From Albugo candida (taxonomy: Eukaryota > Oomycota > Peronosporomycetes > Albuginales), in contig JBDOQK010000012.1 in NCBI GenBank assembly GCA_040437565.1, forward strand, positions 62,001-126,000: a DNA stretch of 64,000 bases, in the 5' to 3' direction. This document shows, one piece after another, positions 48,293 to 58,595 of the stretch. The number at the start of each line of letters is the position of its first letter. Position 1 is the first letter of the stretch. Both the position numbers and the translations under genes were made by a program. The notes beneath the pieces were generated by a model. It was not told the origin of the DNA, ran no database searches, and was given only the letters and a program-made list of their open reading frames with translations.

Positions 48293-49478
48293 GGAATTGT
48301 TCCACTCCCTTTTTGGTTAAATTCACTCCCTTTTTGAATCATGTGGTACACATAAGTATACTATGTATACTTTTTATCTATATTTAGGGAATTGTTCTAT
48401 TGACTCCCTTTTAAGTCACGCGGCACACATTATTATACATAATTAGGATTGTTATATTCACTCCCTTTTCGGTTAGATTCACTACCTTTTAAGTCACGTG
48501 ACCCACATTATTATACATTCAATAATAATACAAAGCTACCAGCTCAAAATTTCGCAAGCGATCCAATTTGCCAATCTTTTGATTTTCCACTACTACCTTA
48601 TCTTTAACGTTGTGAAGAATTTGATACGATCGATCTAAGAAATGCCCGATGGACTCGAGAAGATACGTGATGCTTCATACTTCTTGTGACGATCGCTATG
48701 ATCTTCTCTCGTTCTCTTCGTTAAAATCAGATTGAGGCTGGTCATAATACGCCGACGCAAAACCAAGGTTTTATTTCTACAAGGAACGAACAGTAAGATT
48801 GTGATGTCAATTCTATTGCAAGACCGATTGTTTGAGAATAAAATCAACAAGAAACAAATTGAAGTCTAGTGGAAATAACTTTCCTTTTGAGCAAAGGGAG
48901 GCAAATAGCTACAAATCACTATCATCTAAGGGAAAGGATTTTGTGATTCCCATTTGCGAAATTTGTCGTTCTAGTACACAATCTCTTTATCTCCCCGCTG
49001 AGACGCTCACAATCGTTTAGAAGCGCATAAAGTCCCTCGGACAAATGTAGGTGATCTTGTGGGGCGTATAGCGGNNNNNNNNNNNNNNNNNNNNNNNNNN
49101 NNNNNNNNNNNNNNNNNNNNNNNNNNNNNNNNNNNNNNNNNNNNNNNNNNNNNNNNNNNNNNNNNNNNNNNNNNGAGGTCCTTAGTTCACTTTACTAGCT
49201 AGTCTAAGCCTTCTCGTTCTAAACGCCCACAGCCACTAATTTATTGTCCAATAGCTGAAAGTTGATTAGCCTGATGTGTTCCACACTGGTTCAGGGACAT
49301 CAGCTTCAATAAATGTTTCAATGTATAATAATGTGGGTCACGTGACTTAAAAGGGAGTGAATCTAACCGAAAGGGGAGAGAATATAACAATTTCCAAATT
49401 ATGTATAATAATGTGTGCCACGTGAATTTAAAGGGAGTGGATATAATCAAAAAGGGACTAAACTTAACAATTCCCTTT
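48293..49478. repeat. Inverted-repeat structure with repeated subunits and a central gap
   Basis: The left arm (48293-48515) holds about three related units built from gggaattgtt, tcactccctttt, aagtcacgtg and cacattattatac. The right arm (about 49320-49478) holds two of the same units in the opposite orientation (cacgtgacttaaaagggagt and tgtataataatgtg). About 800 bp lie between, including 100 Ns (49075-49174) with non-repeated flanks. The arrangement resembles the ends of a DNA transposon or foldback element. No transposase was seen inside; the only frame (48832-49020) is 62 codons and unrecognised. Just right of the gap, 49176-49225 resembles Copia-side sequence at 43753-43800. Confidence 0.65.
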
Positions 49479-49482
49479 CTTA

Positions 49483-49639
49483 TTTATCTTAATTATTTGT
49501 ATCTTTTCGGGAAGGTAGCCAATGAAAACATGCAAATACAATGGAGCCGCTCGGGATTGGATTAAGATGTCGTGTATTGGACGAATGAAAACGTGACAAT
49601 TGAGAGCTACAGAATGTATTTATTCAATGCATTTGTGTA
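49483..49639 (+). repeat. Direct repeat copy 2 of about 157 bp
   Basis: Partner of 45271-45428, same orientation. It starts directly after the right arm of the preceding inverted-repeat structure. Confidence 0.7.
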
Positions 49640-50555
49640 TTGTTCATTTTGCACGGCGCAGCACTTTAGGCCTACGAATAAACTATCTTGCATCACCACC
49701 TTTGTCGTGCAATGAATCGGGAAGCAATGACGTGAGGCTCTTTTCATCAAGGAGCGAGATTTCAGGTTAGAGCTTTCGCTCTTGGAACGATTCGAAAGAC
49801 AATATCGCCGGACGATGAATCGTTTCATCTTGTCTACAATATATAAGCAAAAATTGGCTGTTTTGAGTTTTGATCAATGAAATAGCCTCAATGCGATACT
49901 CTTTGTACCCTTACCAATGCAACCCTCACGCTTTTGGTCCGATCGACTGCATTGGAATTTTTGTCGATGCGTCGAATCAAGGCTTTCTCTGGTGAGACTA
50001 AGATTGACAGCTCAATCGAAATGAGAAATTTTTCCGCCAAACCAGGTGTAGTGGCTCGCATTAAACGGTTACAGAGTTCGAATGAATTAGCCTTTGCAAC
50101 TTAAAGGGACCTCGATATCAAAAAAATCTAAGCGGTGAGGGCATGATGAGATCCACATTTGTATCTTTTGGTGATGGCTTTGCGAAATGTACATCTGCAA
50201 GGAGCAAATTGCTTGTGGGTTGGCCTCTGAAAACCTACATTTGTTGTGGCTAAAATGCTCCTTGTATAGGTCAAAGACCTTTTTGATAGTATTGCCTTTG
50301 TGATAGCTCACCTCCAGTACCTGGACGAGGTATTCTCGTGTCGGCATTCTTTTCTCTGAGTAGGATTCTGCTTTGCAGCAATTCACCGGCAACGGACAAT
50401 CGCGTCACGAGTGCTGATAACTGAAAGAACATCTGCATTTGGCCAATGTTGATGGTATCGTATAAAACGGGACTGACTTTCAGCCCGGCTCCATCTTTAC
50501 TAGCTCTGCTTGATTTCACCCGAATGCGATCCACACAAATCGATGAAAACTTCAA
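49607..50555 (-). pseudogene. Decayed coding fragments of an unrecognised gene
   Basis: Protein-like minus-strand segments appear in several frames: about 50271-50555 (IGQMQMFFQLSALVTRLSVA), 50087-50392 (RMPTREYLVQVLEVSYHKG, then KVFDLYKEHF), about 49900-50090 (NSFELCNRLMRATTPGLAE, then SILVSPEKALI) and about 49640-49830. The order and helical character suggest one former gene, with frame breaks or unmarked introns between pieces. I cannot name a family. The location in a repeat-rich island favours decay. Confidence 0.4.
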
Positions 50556-51545
50556 GAACGCTGTAAGAAATACTTCTGCGTTTGTGCTTATGAATCGATT
50601 CGACTAGATCAGTCCCCGAGTAACACTACATTGATTGCACGATTGATAGGAGAATCATTGCAACCGTGGAGGAAAGGCTAGAAACTCGCTCAGACAATCC
50701 GAATTTTGATGCGTGGATAAACTTGCTTTGTATGAGTTCAAAACGTCTGCAAAAATGAAGCGACGAGCAAAAGGAAGATAATGCGACGAAAATGCTGAGA
50801 ATCTAATACTGTGTGATGCGTATGAACGCAAAGCCGGAATTTAGTACTCGGCGTATCCACTATTATATTCACTTGTTGCAGTAGCACTGACTTTGTAAAA
50901 ATGTATGATTTAGCGCTGAAAATAAAATATTGAGAAGTCCGAATGTTTGCTCAGCCGGATGCATCATCCCTCAACATTCATTGCTATTTGCGACATCGAC
51001 TTACTCTCGAAGAGAAACGACATCGTATTCAACGAACTGTCTGAAATCTTCTACAAAAGCAAGGTAACTTTCAAACAATAATATTGGCACATGAACACTC
51101 CTTCAAGCTTTGCGAGCAAGCAGAATGAAACTATGTCAATCCCTATACATGCGTCAGTGATGGCGTCCGCTTTACCCGCGATCCTCGTGCCTAATTTTCA
51201 ACATCTGCGACTAGTGGACCTAAGTTGAAGTTCCCTTATCCAATTATACCTTTCATGAAAGGCAAAATTTCATGTAGACATTCTCTGTCGCACTGTATCA
51301 TATAAGCGTGAATGTTTTTTCAAATGACTTTCAACATCAGATCCATACAGTCAAAGCGTAACGCTTCCCTACAGACAGAGTAATCTTCTCTCACACTTGC
51401 AAGTGCGATTGAGTAAAAATGAGAACTCGATTCGTTGAAAAGAGTTGCTTCATTTCATTACGGCAAGCAACTCGGGTGAGATTTAGCCAATTGTATCACT
51501 GATAAATATTTTTCTCTCGAACTTTGAGCAGTTGGCTCAACTCTC
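50556..51545. other. Intergenic, nothing recognised
   Basis: About 1 kb of AT-rich sequence upstream of the WDTC1-like gene. No frame above 60 codons with recognisable content, and no clear repeat. Confidence 0.5.
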
Positions 51546-53831
51546 ATGAGGAGCACTTGTAAAGCTTCTGAATCACACAATTCACGAGATACAATGTTGC
51601 TGAGTGCACCAGATTTTACTAAAAAGCCATTAAATTATTACTGGAGATTCAATCAGACCCTCCACATGTCTTCAGTGACACCATTGCTATTTAATCGAGA
51701 AGGACTTGCAGGTGGGAATGTATGCGGGCCGTACGGAAGACCACATGGAATGGATAACATCCTGTATGGACATCAAGCATTTATTCAAAGGCTCCAATGT
51801 GATAATGTGCTCGAAGGACATCTCGGCTGTGTGAATCATTTGTGCTGGAATCAAACGGGAACGTTACTGGCGTCTGGATCAGATGACGCAAATGTGATTG
51901 TGTGGAATTATCAGACAAAGAAACGATTGGAAGTCATTCAGACGAAACATCGACTAAACGTATTCGCTGTCTGTTTCGTACCAGGCACAAATGATCATGT
52001 CATTGCATCGGGTGCGATGGATTGTGATGTCCGTATTCATTATGCGCCTTTTGCACAAAACCTTACGCAAAAGTTTCAGCTGCATAGTGGAAGAGTGAAG
52101 GACATAGCGTCCTCACCTCATGTGCCACATGTATTTTGGAGTGTGGCCGAAGATGGGCTTGTGTATCAGTTTGACGTACGCGCATTGCCAACAGACGACG
52201 GAGATAATCGGAAGAATTCTTCTTCTGGCGCGCTTATCAATCTAGGGAAAGGAAAGCACGGTAATTCTTTGCGAGGAATGGCAATGGCCGTGCATCCCTT
52301 GGATGCCAACAAAGTGGTTGTTGCCTGTGGAGACTCCTATGCTCGTTTATACGATCGACGAATGTTGCGACTACAGCGGTATGGCCGAACACGTAAGGAA
52401 GCAATGCGAAGCGCTAGTACCGCTCCGGTTGAAATTTTTTCCCCTCCGCATGCTCATATGGAAGATTACAACATGATAGAGAGCAGGCGAGCTCTCAGCA
52501 GTCTTCATGGAACGAGCATTCAATTTAATAGCACAGGAAGCGAAATTCTGGCAAGCTATCACAATGATCATATCTATCTTTACAATGTAAATGGCAACTC
52601 TCAACCCACAACTTTGTTCACACGGAATAATGGAGACTATCAAGCAACAGGCAGCACAAAAGGGTGGGAGAATGGAATGTACATGGATTGTTGGCGAGGC
52701 CCAATCAGCCCGAGTCTGGAACAGGTGGAATTATTGCTCAAGGAAGGCCTCGAGCAATGTAAAGAGGAAAGGTTCAGCGAAGCAATTGAGTCTTTTGCGT
52801 GTGCTTTAGGCTCTAATTTAGCGTCTCAGGAGTCGCTAACACGCAAAAGACTTCATTACGGATTGGCACAAGCTTACATGAATCGAAACTGGAATGCGGA
52901 TATGTACTTGGCCTCCGCGCACTGTAAATGTGCGCTTCAACTTGATCCCAATGACCTTGAAGTTGAGCAAACATATATTAGGGCTCTTTGGGCGTCTGGA
53001 AGACGTTGTCAGTGCACGTTAGCGGCGCATAAATACGCAAAAAAGTATCCCGAGCACGCGACCGATGTGGCCGATCTTTTGGAGATGGGAGATACGTTAC
53101 AGGATACCAACAATACATCCACGTGGAGACGAAGCAGCAGCAGCAGTAGCAGTAACAACAGCATCACTTTTGCATACCCTATACGTGGTCGGCGTGAAAG
53201 CACTTCGGAAAATGAGAGTTCCTCGAATGATCAAGTCGGTGCGGAAAATGAAAGGAGGAATGATACCTCTCCTCGGCCTATCTTTTACCATCTGGCACCG
53301 GCCAATGATTCCACATTTTCAGTCCCGACGTTGCTACCACACACTGATGACGAATTCTGGACAGGATCTTGCGTGAATGACTTGGAAGTGAATTGCGATG
53401 TACAGCGACGATATATTGGTTGTGCGAATACGCAGACGGATATCAAAGAAGCAACGTTTTTTGGACCTAATGACGCTTTTGTTGTTGCTGGAAGCGATGA
53501 CGGGTATGCATATATCTGGCAAAAGGCAACGGGGAAGCTGATTACCGCAATCAAAGCTGATGCAGATATCGTGAATTGTGTCCGGAGTCATCCAACTGAA
53601 ACATGCCTGGCCACAAGTGGAATTGAGAATGTGGTGCGGTTGTGGACTCCCACCAGCGCGGAGAACACTTGTCCGAGCAAAGCTGAATTACAGGAGTTGA
53701 CAAAGAAGAATCAGATCATGATACATCGTGAATGGCGGACACAAACCGTCATTCAAGATCCAGCGAGTTTTTTACAAGCTATGTTTGCTAGTGAAGACAA
53801 TGAAGGCGTCTCAGAATGTGCAACAAGCTAA
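51546..53831 (+). CDS. WDTC1-like WD40 and TPR protein (DCAF type)
   Basis: A single exon of 761 residues; the Met at 51666 is an alternative start close to the conserved part. WDTC1 (DCAF9) is a substrate receptor of CUL4-DDB1 ubiquitin ligases. In order: WD40 repeats (LEGHLGCVNHLCWNQTGTLL, SGSDDANVIVWNY, HSGRVKDIASSPHVPHVFWS, AEDGLVYQFDVRA) over residues about 90-360; a TPR-like block about 395-510 (LLKEGLEQCKEERFSEAIES, ALQLDPNDLE); a Ser-rich linker (about 520-590) with a run of AGC-type codons; and closing WD repeats (VVAGSDDGYAYIWQKATGKL, SGIENVVRLWTP). The split propeller around a TPR insert is the hallmark of WDTC1. The DWD-type sequence FDVRA supports DDB1 binding. Confidence 0.9.
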   Translation: MRSTCKASESHNSRDTMLLSAPDFTKKPLNYYWRFNQTLHMSSVTPLLFNREGLAGGNVCGPYGRPHGMDNILYGHQAFIQRLQCDNVLEGHLGCVNHLCWNQTGTLLASGSDDANVIVWNYQTKKRLEVIQTKHRLNVFAVCFVPGTNDHVIASGAMDCDVRIHYAPFAQNLTQKFQLHSGRVKDIASSPHVPHVFWSVAEDGLVYQFDVRALPTDDGDNRKNSSSGALINLGKGKHGNSLRGMAMAVHPLDANKVVVACGDSYARLYDRRMLRLQRYGRTRKEAMRSASTAPVEIFSPPHAHMEDYNMIESRRALSSLHGTSIQFNSTGSEILASYHNDHIYLYNVNGNSQPTTLFTRNNGDYQATGSTKGWENGMYMDCWRGPISPSLEQVELLLKEGLEQCKEERFSEAIESFACALGSNLASQESLTRKRLHYGLAQAYMNRNWNADMYLASAHCKCALQLDPNDLEVEQTYIRALWASGRRCQCTLAAHKYAKKYPEHATDVADLLEMGDTLQDTNNTSTWRRSSSSSSSNNSITFAYPIRGRRESTSENESSSNDQVGAENERRNDTSPRPIFYHLAPANDSTFSVPTLLPHTDDEFWTGSCVNDLEVNCDVQRRYIGCANTQTDIKEATFFGPNDAFVVAGSDDGYAYIWQKATGKLITAIKADADIVNCVRSHPTETCLATSGIENVVRLWTPTSAENTCPSKAELQELTKKNQIMIHREWRTQTVIQDPASFLQAMFASEDNEGVSECATS
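53131..53160 (+). repeat. Short AGC/AGY trinucleotide run
   Basis: A run of agcagcagcagcagtagcagt-like triplets inside the WDTC1-like gene encodes a polyserine linker. It may vary in length between strains. Confidence 0.7.
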
Positions 53832-55024
53832 TTAAGTGTTGATCACAGAAGAGGGGAGGTAAGATTAATCGTGTGACAATAGCAAATTAAATAGTTTGAG
53901 CGACAGAATAAGCTTTTGTTCGATAGCGGTGTCGTAGACACACCAATATGCAGGAGCTTCACTTGGGATGGCTCGACACGTGTAATAATCCTGAGCGCAA
54001 GACCTGACCCGAGTCTTTGGCATACAGAGAGTATCAAGTGTTCTGGGGACACTTCACTTGTGGTGAAAGGCTGCAGCTGCAGCAATCATCTTCGGTGCAC
54101 AGATTGCAAGCCGACCTTGGAACTGCCCACTGCTTATTTTCAATAGTCGATATATCTATGATGGGCATATTGTGAACGTTCCAATGCAGTGTGAAGTTTT
54201 AGAGGTCAGTTGTAGATGACGTATTTCACGCTGTTCTGTACCTGCAATTGTCTACAAAGGTTTGTCGTCTGCACGTCTTTCTTCGATTATATTTCATGCT
54301 GTCAAAAGAGCAACGCATCCAATATGCGACGATCCTTACAAATTACTGTTTATAGATTTGTTTACAGATATAATGAATTAAGTGAATAATTGCAACGAAG
54401 TTGCCCCAATCACTTATTTCCTCAGATAACACCGCTCGATGAAATTTCAAAGCATACAATAACGGACTTGGTATCCGACTCGACACTGATATGACAAACA
54501 ACAAAGATAATTTCATAATGTGGCAAGTGAAGTGTGAGAGATAAAAGACGCCGTGATATATGTCCCGAAATATAGTCTGCTCTCACTTCAACAGGAACGG
54601 CAGGAAACAGGGTTGAAAAACGTATGCGTTTTGGGTGGATCCTATCGTTTTGGTTACAGCACTCAAAATCTGACCGATCTGACGCAATCAAATGGTGTTA
54701 AAACGAGAAGTATACTATAAATTTGACGGTGCAAACATTTTCGCTTGGTTTCTCCATCATACGTATCGTTGATGTAATATGACATTGTGACATGACGGAT
54801 GTCCAAAGTTGGATGAGCTGTGTATGAGAAGAATGACCTAAAGCCATGTATGCGTATAGGGCTAATGAATCACTATTTGTTGTCAGCGCTGCGACATAAG
54901 ATTTTTAGATACCTCCCTTTTACATAGCCATAAAAAAAACCTTGTATTCATTTCAGAATTATCATCACTCCCGCCCGTTATTACGACCAGACCACAAATA
55001 AAAACTAATAAAAGACAGGCAGCA
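53832..55024. other. Intergenic, nothing recognised
   Basis: About 1.2 kb between two plus-strand genes. The largest open frames are 92 codons or fewer with no recognisable content. The right end presumably holds the copper ATPase promoter, but no metal-response element was identified. Confidence 0.5.
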
Positions 55025-58000
55025 ATGGCAGCCGCATCACTCCATGCATCCACTCTCGCTCGTGCTCCATTGGATGATGGCTTTGTGGAACTTGCGATTG
55101 AGGGTATGATGTGCATGAAAAACTGTGGAACAACTGTGCAAAACGCATTAAAATCCGTCAAAGGAGTTGTATCGGCTAAAGTTGATTTTGAAACCCATAC
55201 GGCTCTTGTGATGATGGATGGATCCCAAAATGCTCAGTTTGGTCCCCTGGTTGACGCCATTGAGAGTGTCGGATTTGGAGCTTCTATATTGGTACCTGTA
55301 TCGCACTCAAGCACAAAAGTCGCAAACGTGATGGAATTACTAATTGAAGGAATGATGTGTCAAAAAAATTGCGGAACAACCGTACAAAAAGCTCTAGAAA
55401 ACGTAAAAGGAGTTCAGAATGCTGTGGTCAAATTCGATAAATTATTAGCGGCAGTCACATTGGCAGAGGATGCGAACACCACAATGAAAGAACTAGTGGA
55501 CGCCGTGGAATGTGCTGGTTTTATGGCTGAGTCGTACGATCACTTGAAAGCATCAAAATTACGACATAAGGCGCAATGCGATCTCACGATCAATAACACT
55601 CGAATGCGACAAATCAGTATCGTCGAGTCGGAACTAGACGAAATGTCGCATTTGATGCTACAAGTCGATCAAAACGATGGTAATCAACCGCTACAGCACC
55701 CACGTGCATTTTTCAAAGTCGAAGGAATGAGCTGTGCTGCTTGTGTCAAGGCCATTGAAGATTTTGTACGAAAACAAAGCGGTGTGATTGAGTGTCGAGT
55801 AGGCTTGATCAGCCAAAAAGCCGAAATTGTATACGATCGGAGCTTTTTCGCTGCTGGAGATGAAGTGGTAAAAATTGTACACTGGATCAAAGAAGCAGGC
55901 TATGCTCCTACCCATCTCAGTACGATAGACCCCGCTCAGCTGACGGGTGATATTGATGATCAAGATCAAATTATCCAAGTCAAATTTCGAGTCCCTGATT
56001 TAAATTCAGCATCACCTACTCAACTCGAGCGACTGAAAACCCGACTATCTGAGCTGGAAGGAATTGTCGGTGTACAGATCAATGAGAACGAGCAAGTCCA
56101 CGTGCATGTACAGCAACTGGCTGCTAAAGGACCGAGAGATGTGTTGGAATGCATCCAGCAGCTTGGGTACATAAATTCTGAAGTAATTACAAGCGGAATG
56201 GAACCAAATGTCACCGATCCAAACAGCGAAGCGAAGAAATGGAAGCGACTGCTGTCAACGTCTTTGCTGTTCTCCGGTCCAATTTTTGTGATCAATCTGA
56301 TCTTGAGATACACACCAGGTTTCTCCGAATTGTTTTCCATGAATGTATTCAATTCCATGTCGCTTCGAATGCTTATTATGTTCTTGCTGGCAACCCCTGT
56401 GCAATTTGGCGTCGGCAAAGGATTTTATGCTACAGCCTGGAAAGGACTCAAACATGGAATGATGGGAATGGATTTTCTTATCATTTCGGGCACAACAGCA
56501 TCATACGTGTTCAGCTTTTGTTCCCTCGTCAGCTCTATAGTAAATCCAGACTTTGATGGACATCAGTTTTTTGAGTCGTCCGCCATGTTGATCACATTTG
56601 TCACATTAGGAAAGTATATGGAATCAGTGGCCAAGGGTAAAACGACTGACGCGCTATCGCAATTGCTAAGCATGCAGCCAAAAACAGCGATTTTAGTCGA
56701 TCCAAGTGGTGGTGCTGAGGATAACAAAGTAATTCCGATTGAACTCGTACAGCGGGGTGATCTACTGAGAATTCCCCCTGGTGCGAATATTTCGGTCGAT
56801 GGTGTTGTTCGATGCGGGCAGAGTTCATGTGATGAGTCGATGATTACCGGAGAGAGTATGCCAGTGATGAAATCTGTCGACGATTATGTATTTGGCTCAA
56901 CAATCAATCAGCACGGTACCATTATGATCGAAGCGAGTTGCATGGGCGCGGGTGGAAGTACTTTATCACAAATTTGTTCGTTAATCGAAGAAGCACAACT
57001 GCGCAAAGCGCCAATACAGGCGTATGCGGACAAAGTTGCATCCATTTTCGCTCCATTTGTGGTCACCATTGCATTGACGACATTTGTCATATGGTACGCA
57101 CTCCTTTCAAGTAATAAGATTCCGGATACATGGAAAATGGATCTCGATGTGAATCCTAGCGATGGTCACATTCACGACTTTTATATATCCGTGCTATTCT
57201 CCATTTCAGTAGTCGTAATTGCTTGTCCGTGTGCGCTTGGATTGGCAACTCCGACTGCTGTCATGGTCGGATGTGGTGTCGGTGCCAAATTGGGCATTTT
57301 AATACGTGGTGGTAAAGCGTTGGAAGTAGCTCGTTATGTGGATACCATTGTTTTTGACAAAACAGGCACACTTACTCATGGGTCGGCATCAGTGACGGAT
57401 GTCATTTTGGTCAATTCTGAATGCTCCTCGCAAGAACTTTTATATTATGCGGCATCTTTGGAAACTGTAAGCGAGCATATACTTGCCAAGGCTATCGTGA
57501 ATGCGGCTACGGAAATGGGAAATTCCGCACTGAAGGATCCAACAAACGTGACGATCATTCCAGGTCGCGGTATCGAAGGCTGCATCGTGCGATTCCAAGC
57601 AGAAGAAAACTGTGAGGCGGTGCTTGAATCCGTGATGATCGGAAATGTGGAGCTTTTTGAAGAGAAGAAAATTGTGATAAGTCCAGCCATGCGCGAGCAA
57701 GTACATGAGCTTGAAATGGCTGGCAAAACAGTGGTTTGTGTGTGCTTGCAAAATGCTTTAGCTGGGTTTATTGGGCTTGCCGATACACCTCGACCGGAAG
57801 CGAAAGCTGTTGTCGCTTATCTCAAAGCGATGAATGTAGACGTGTGGCTCATTACCGGAGACAACATTCGAACAGCGAGCCATATCGCACGCTCACTCGA
57901 TATAACGCATGTAAAAGCTGTCGCTTTGCCCGGAGAAAAAGCTGCTCAGGTGAAGGCTTTACAAGAACGTATCAACCCATTGACCGGTCGACGACGAGTT

Positions 58001-58486
58001 GTAGCAATGATTGGGGATGGAATCAATGATGCGCCTGCACTTGCACAATCAGATGTGGGCATCGCCATTGGGGCTGGTACACAAATCGCAAAAGCGGAGG
58101 CAGATATGATTCTTGTGAAGAGCAATTTGAAAGACGTTGTGGTAGCCCTTCATTTATCACGTGCTGTATTCAATCGTATTCGGCTCAACTTTTTCTTCTC
58201 CATTATCTACAATGTATTCGGAATTCCTTTGGCGTCAGGATTATTTTTCCCGCTTCTGCATACCATGATGCCGCCAGTATGCGCGGGATTAGCAATGGCG
58301 TTTTCCTCCGTCACAGTTGTCGTCTCATCGCTTTCACTGAAAAAGTATCAACCCCCGAACGTCTTTGCCACTGAACAAAAGCACGTTGCGACCGATAATC
58401 AAGTGCGCGATCTGAAGTATATGATGCGTAATCGGCTTGCTGTGAACGCTCGTCAGACATATACGCCGCTGCAATGCACCGAGTAA
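55025..58486 (+). CDS. P1B-type copper-transporting ATPase
   Basis: A single exon of 1153 residues. It exports Cu(I) across a membrane using ATP, like ATP7A/B and plant RAN1. In order: heavy-metal domain 1 (GMMCMKNCGTTV) and domain 2 (GMMCQKNCGTTV), each with a C-x3-C site instead of C-x2-C; domain 3 (GMSCAACVKAIE) with the normal CAAC; a fourth domain-like stretch near 320-395 with no cysteine pair; eight TM helices; TGES; the CPC ion site (ACPCALGLATPT); DKTGTLTHG with the phosphorylated Asp; SEHILAKAI, where the usual SEHPL proline is Ile; GDGINDAPAL; and the last two helices (YNVFGIPLASG and MAFSSVTVVVSS). All residues needed for catalysis are present. It is likely in the late secretory pathway, which is an inference. 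Confidence 0.95.
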   Translation: MAAASLHASTLARAPLDDGFVELAIEGMMCMKNCGTTVQNALKSVKGVVSAKVDFETHTALVMMDGSQNAQFGPLVDAIESVGFGASILVPVSHSSTKVANVMELLIEGMMCQKNCGTTVQKALENVKGVQNAVVKFDKLLAAVTLAEDANTTMKELVDAVECAGFMAESYDHLKASKLRHKAQCDLTINNTRMRQISIVESELDEMSHLMLQVDQNDGNQPLQHPRAFFKVEGMSCAACVKAIEDFVRKQSGVIECRVGLISQKAEIVYDRSFFAAGDEVVKIVHWIKEAGYAPTHLSTIDPAQLTGDIDDQDQIIQVKFRVPDLNSASPTQLERLKTRLSELEGIVGVQINENEQVHVHVQQLAAKGPRDVLECIQQLGYINSEVITSGMEPNVTDPNSEAKKWKRLLSTSLLFSGPIFVINLILRYTPGFSELFSMNVFNSMSLRMLIMFLLATPVQFGVGKGFYATAWKGLKHGMMGMDFLIISGTTASYVFSFCSLVSSIVNPDFDGHQFFESSAMLITFVTLGKYMESVAKGKTTDALSQLLSMQPKTAILVDPSGGAEDNKVIPIELVQRGDLLRIPPGANISVDGVVRCGQSSCDESMITGESMPVMKSVDDYVFGSTINQHGTIMIEASCMGAGGSTLSQICSLIEEAQLRKAPIQAYADKVASIFAPFVVTIALTTFVIWYALLSSNKIPDTWKMDLDVNPSDGHIHDFYISVLFSISVVVIACPCALGLATPTAVMVGCGVGAKLGILIRGGKALEVARYVDTIVFDKTGTLTHGSASVTDVILVNSECSSQELLYYAASLETVSEHILAKAIVNAATEMGNSALKDPTNVTIIPGRGIEGCIVRFQAEENCEAVLESVMIGNVELFEEKKIVISPAMREQVHELEMAGKTVVCVCLQNALAGFIGLADTPRPEAKAVVAYLKAMNVDVWLITGDNIRTASHIARSLDITHVKAVALPGEKAAQVKALQERINPLTGRRRVVAMIGDGINDAPALAQSDVGIAIGAGTQIAKAEADMILVKSNLKDVVVALHLSRAVFNRIRLNFFFSIIYNVFGIPLASGLFFPLLHTMMPPVCAGLAMAFSSVTVVVSSLSLKKYQPPNVFATEQKHVATDNQVRDLKYMMRNRLAVNARQTYTPLQCTE

Positions 58487-58595
58487 ATTGGAGATTCCAT
58501 GTTTGAAGTAGCATATAGCAATTTTTTTATAAAAACGTATTGAATATTGGAAAAATAATCTCGACACAAAGCATGAGGCTTACAAGCATAACCGT

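Noticed and set aside
53832-55024. Coding gene on the minus strand between WDTC1-like and copper ATPase genes
   Set aside because: Frames are 92 codons or fewer, lack recognisable motifs and do not join through plausible introns.
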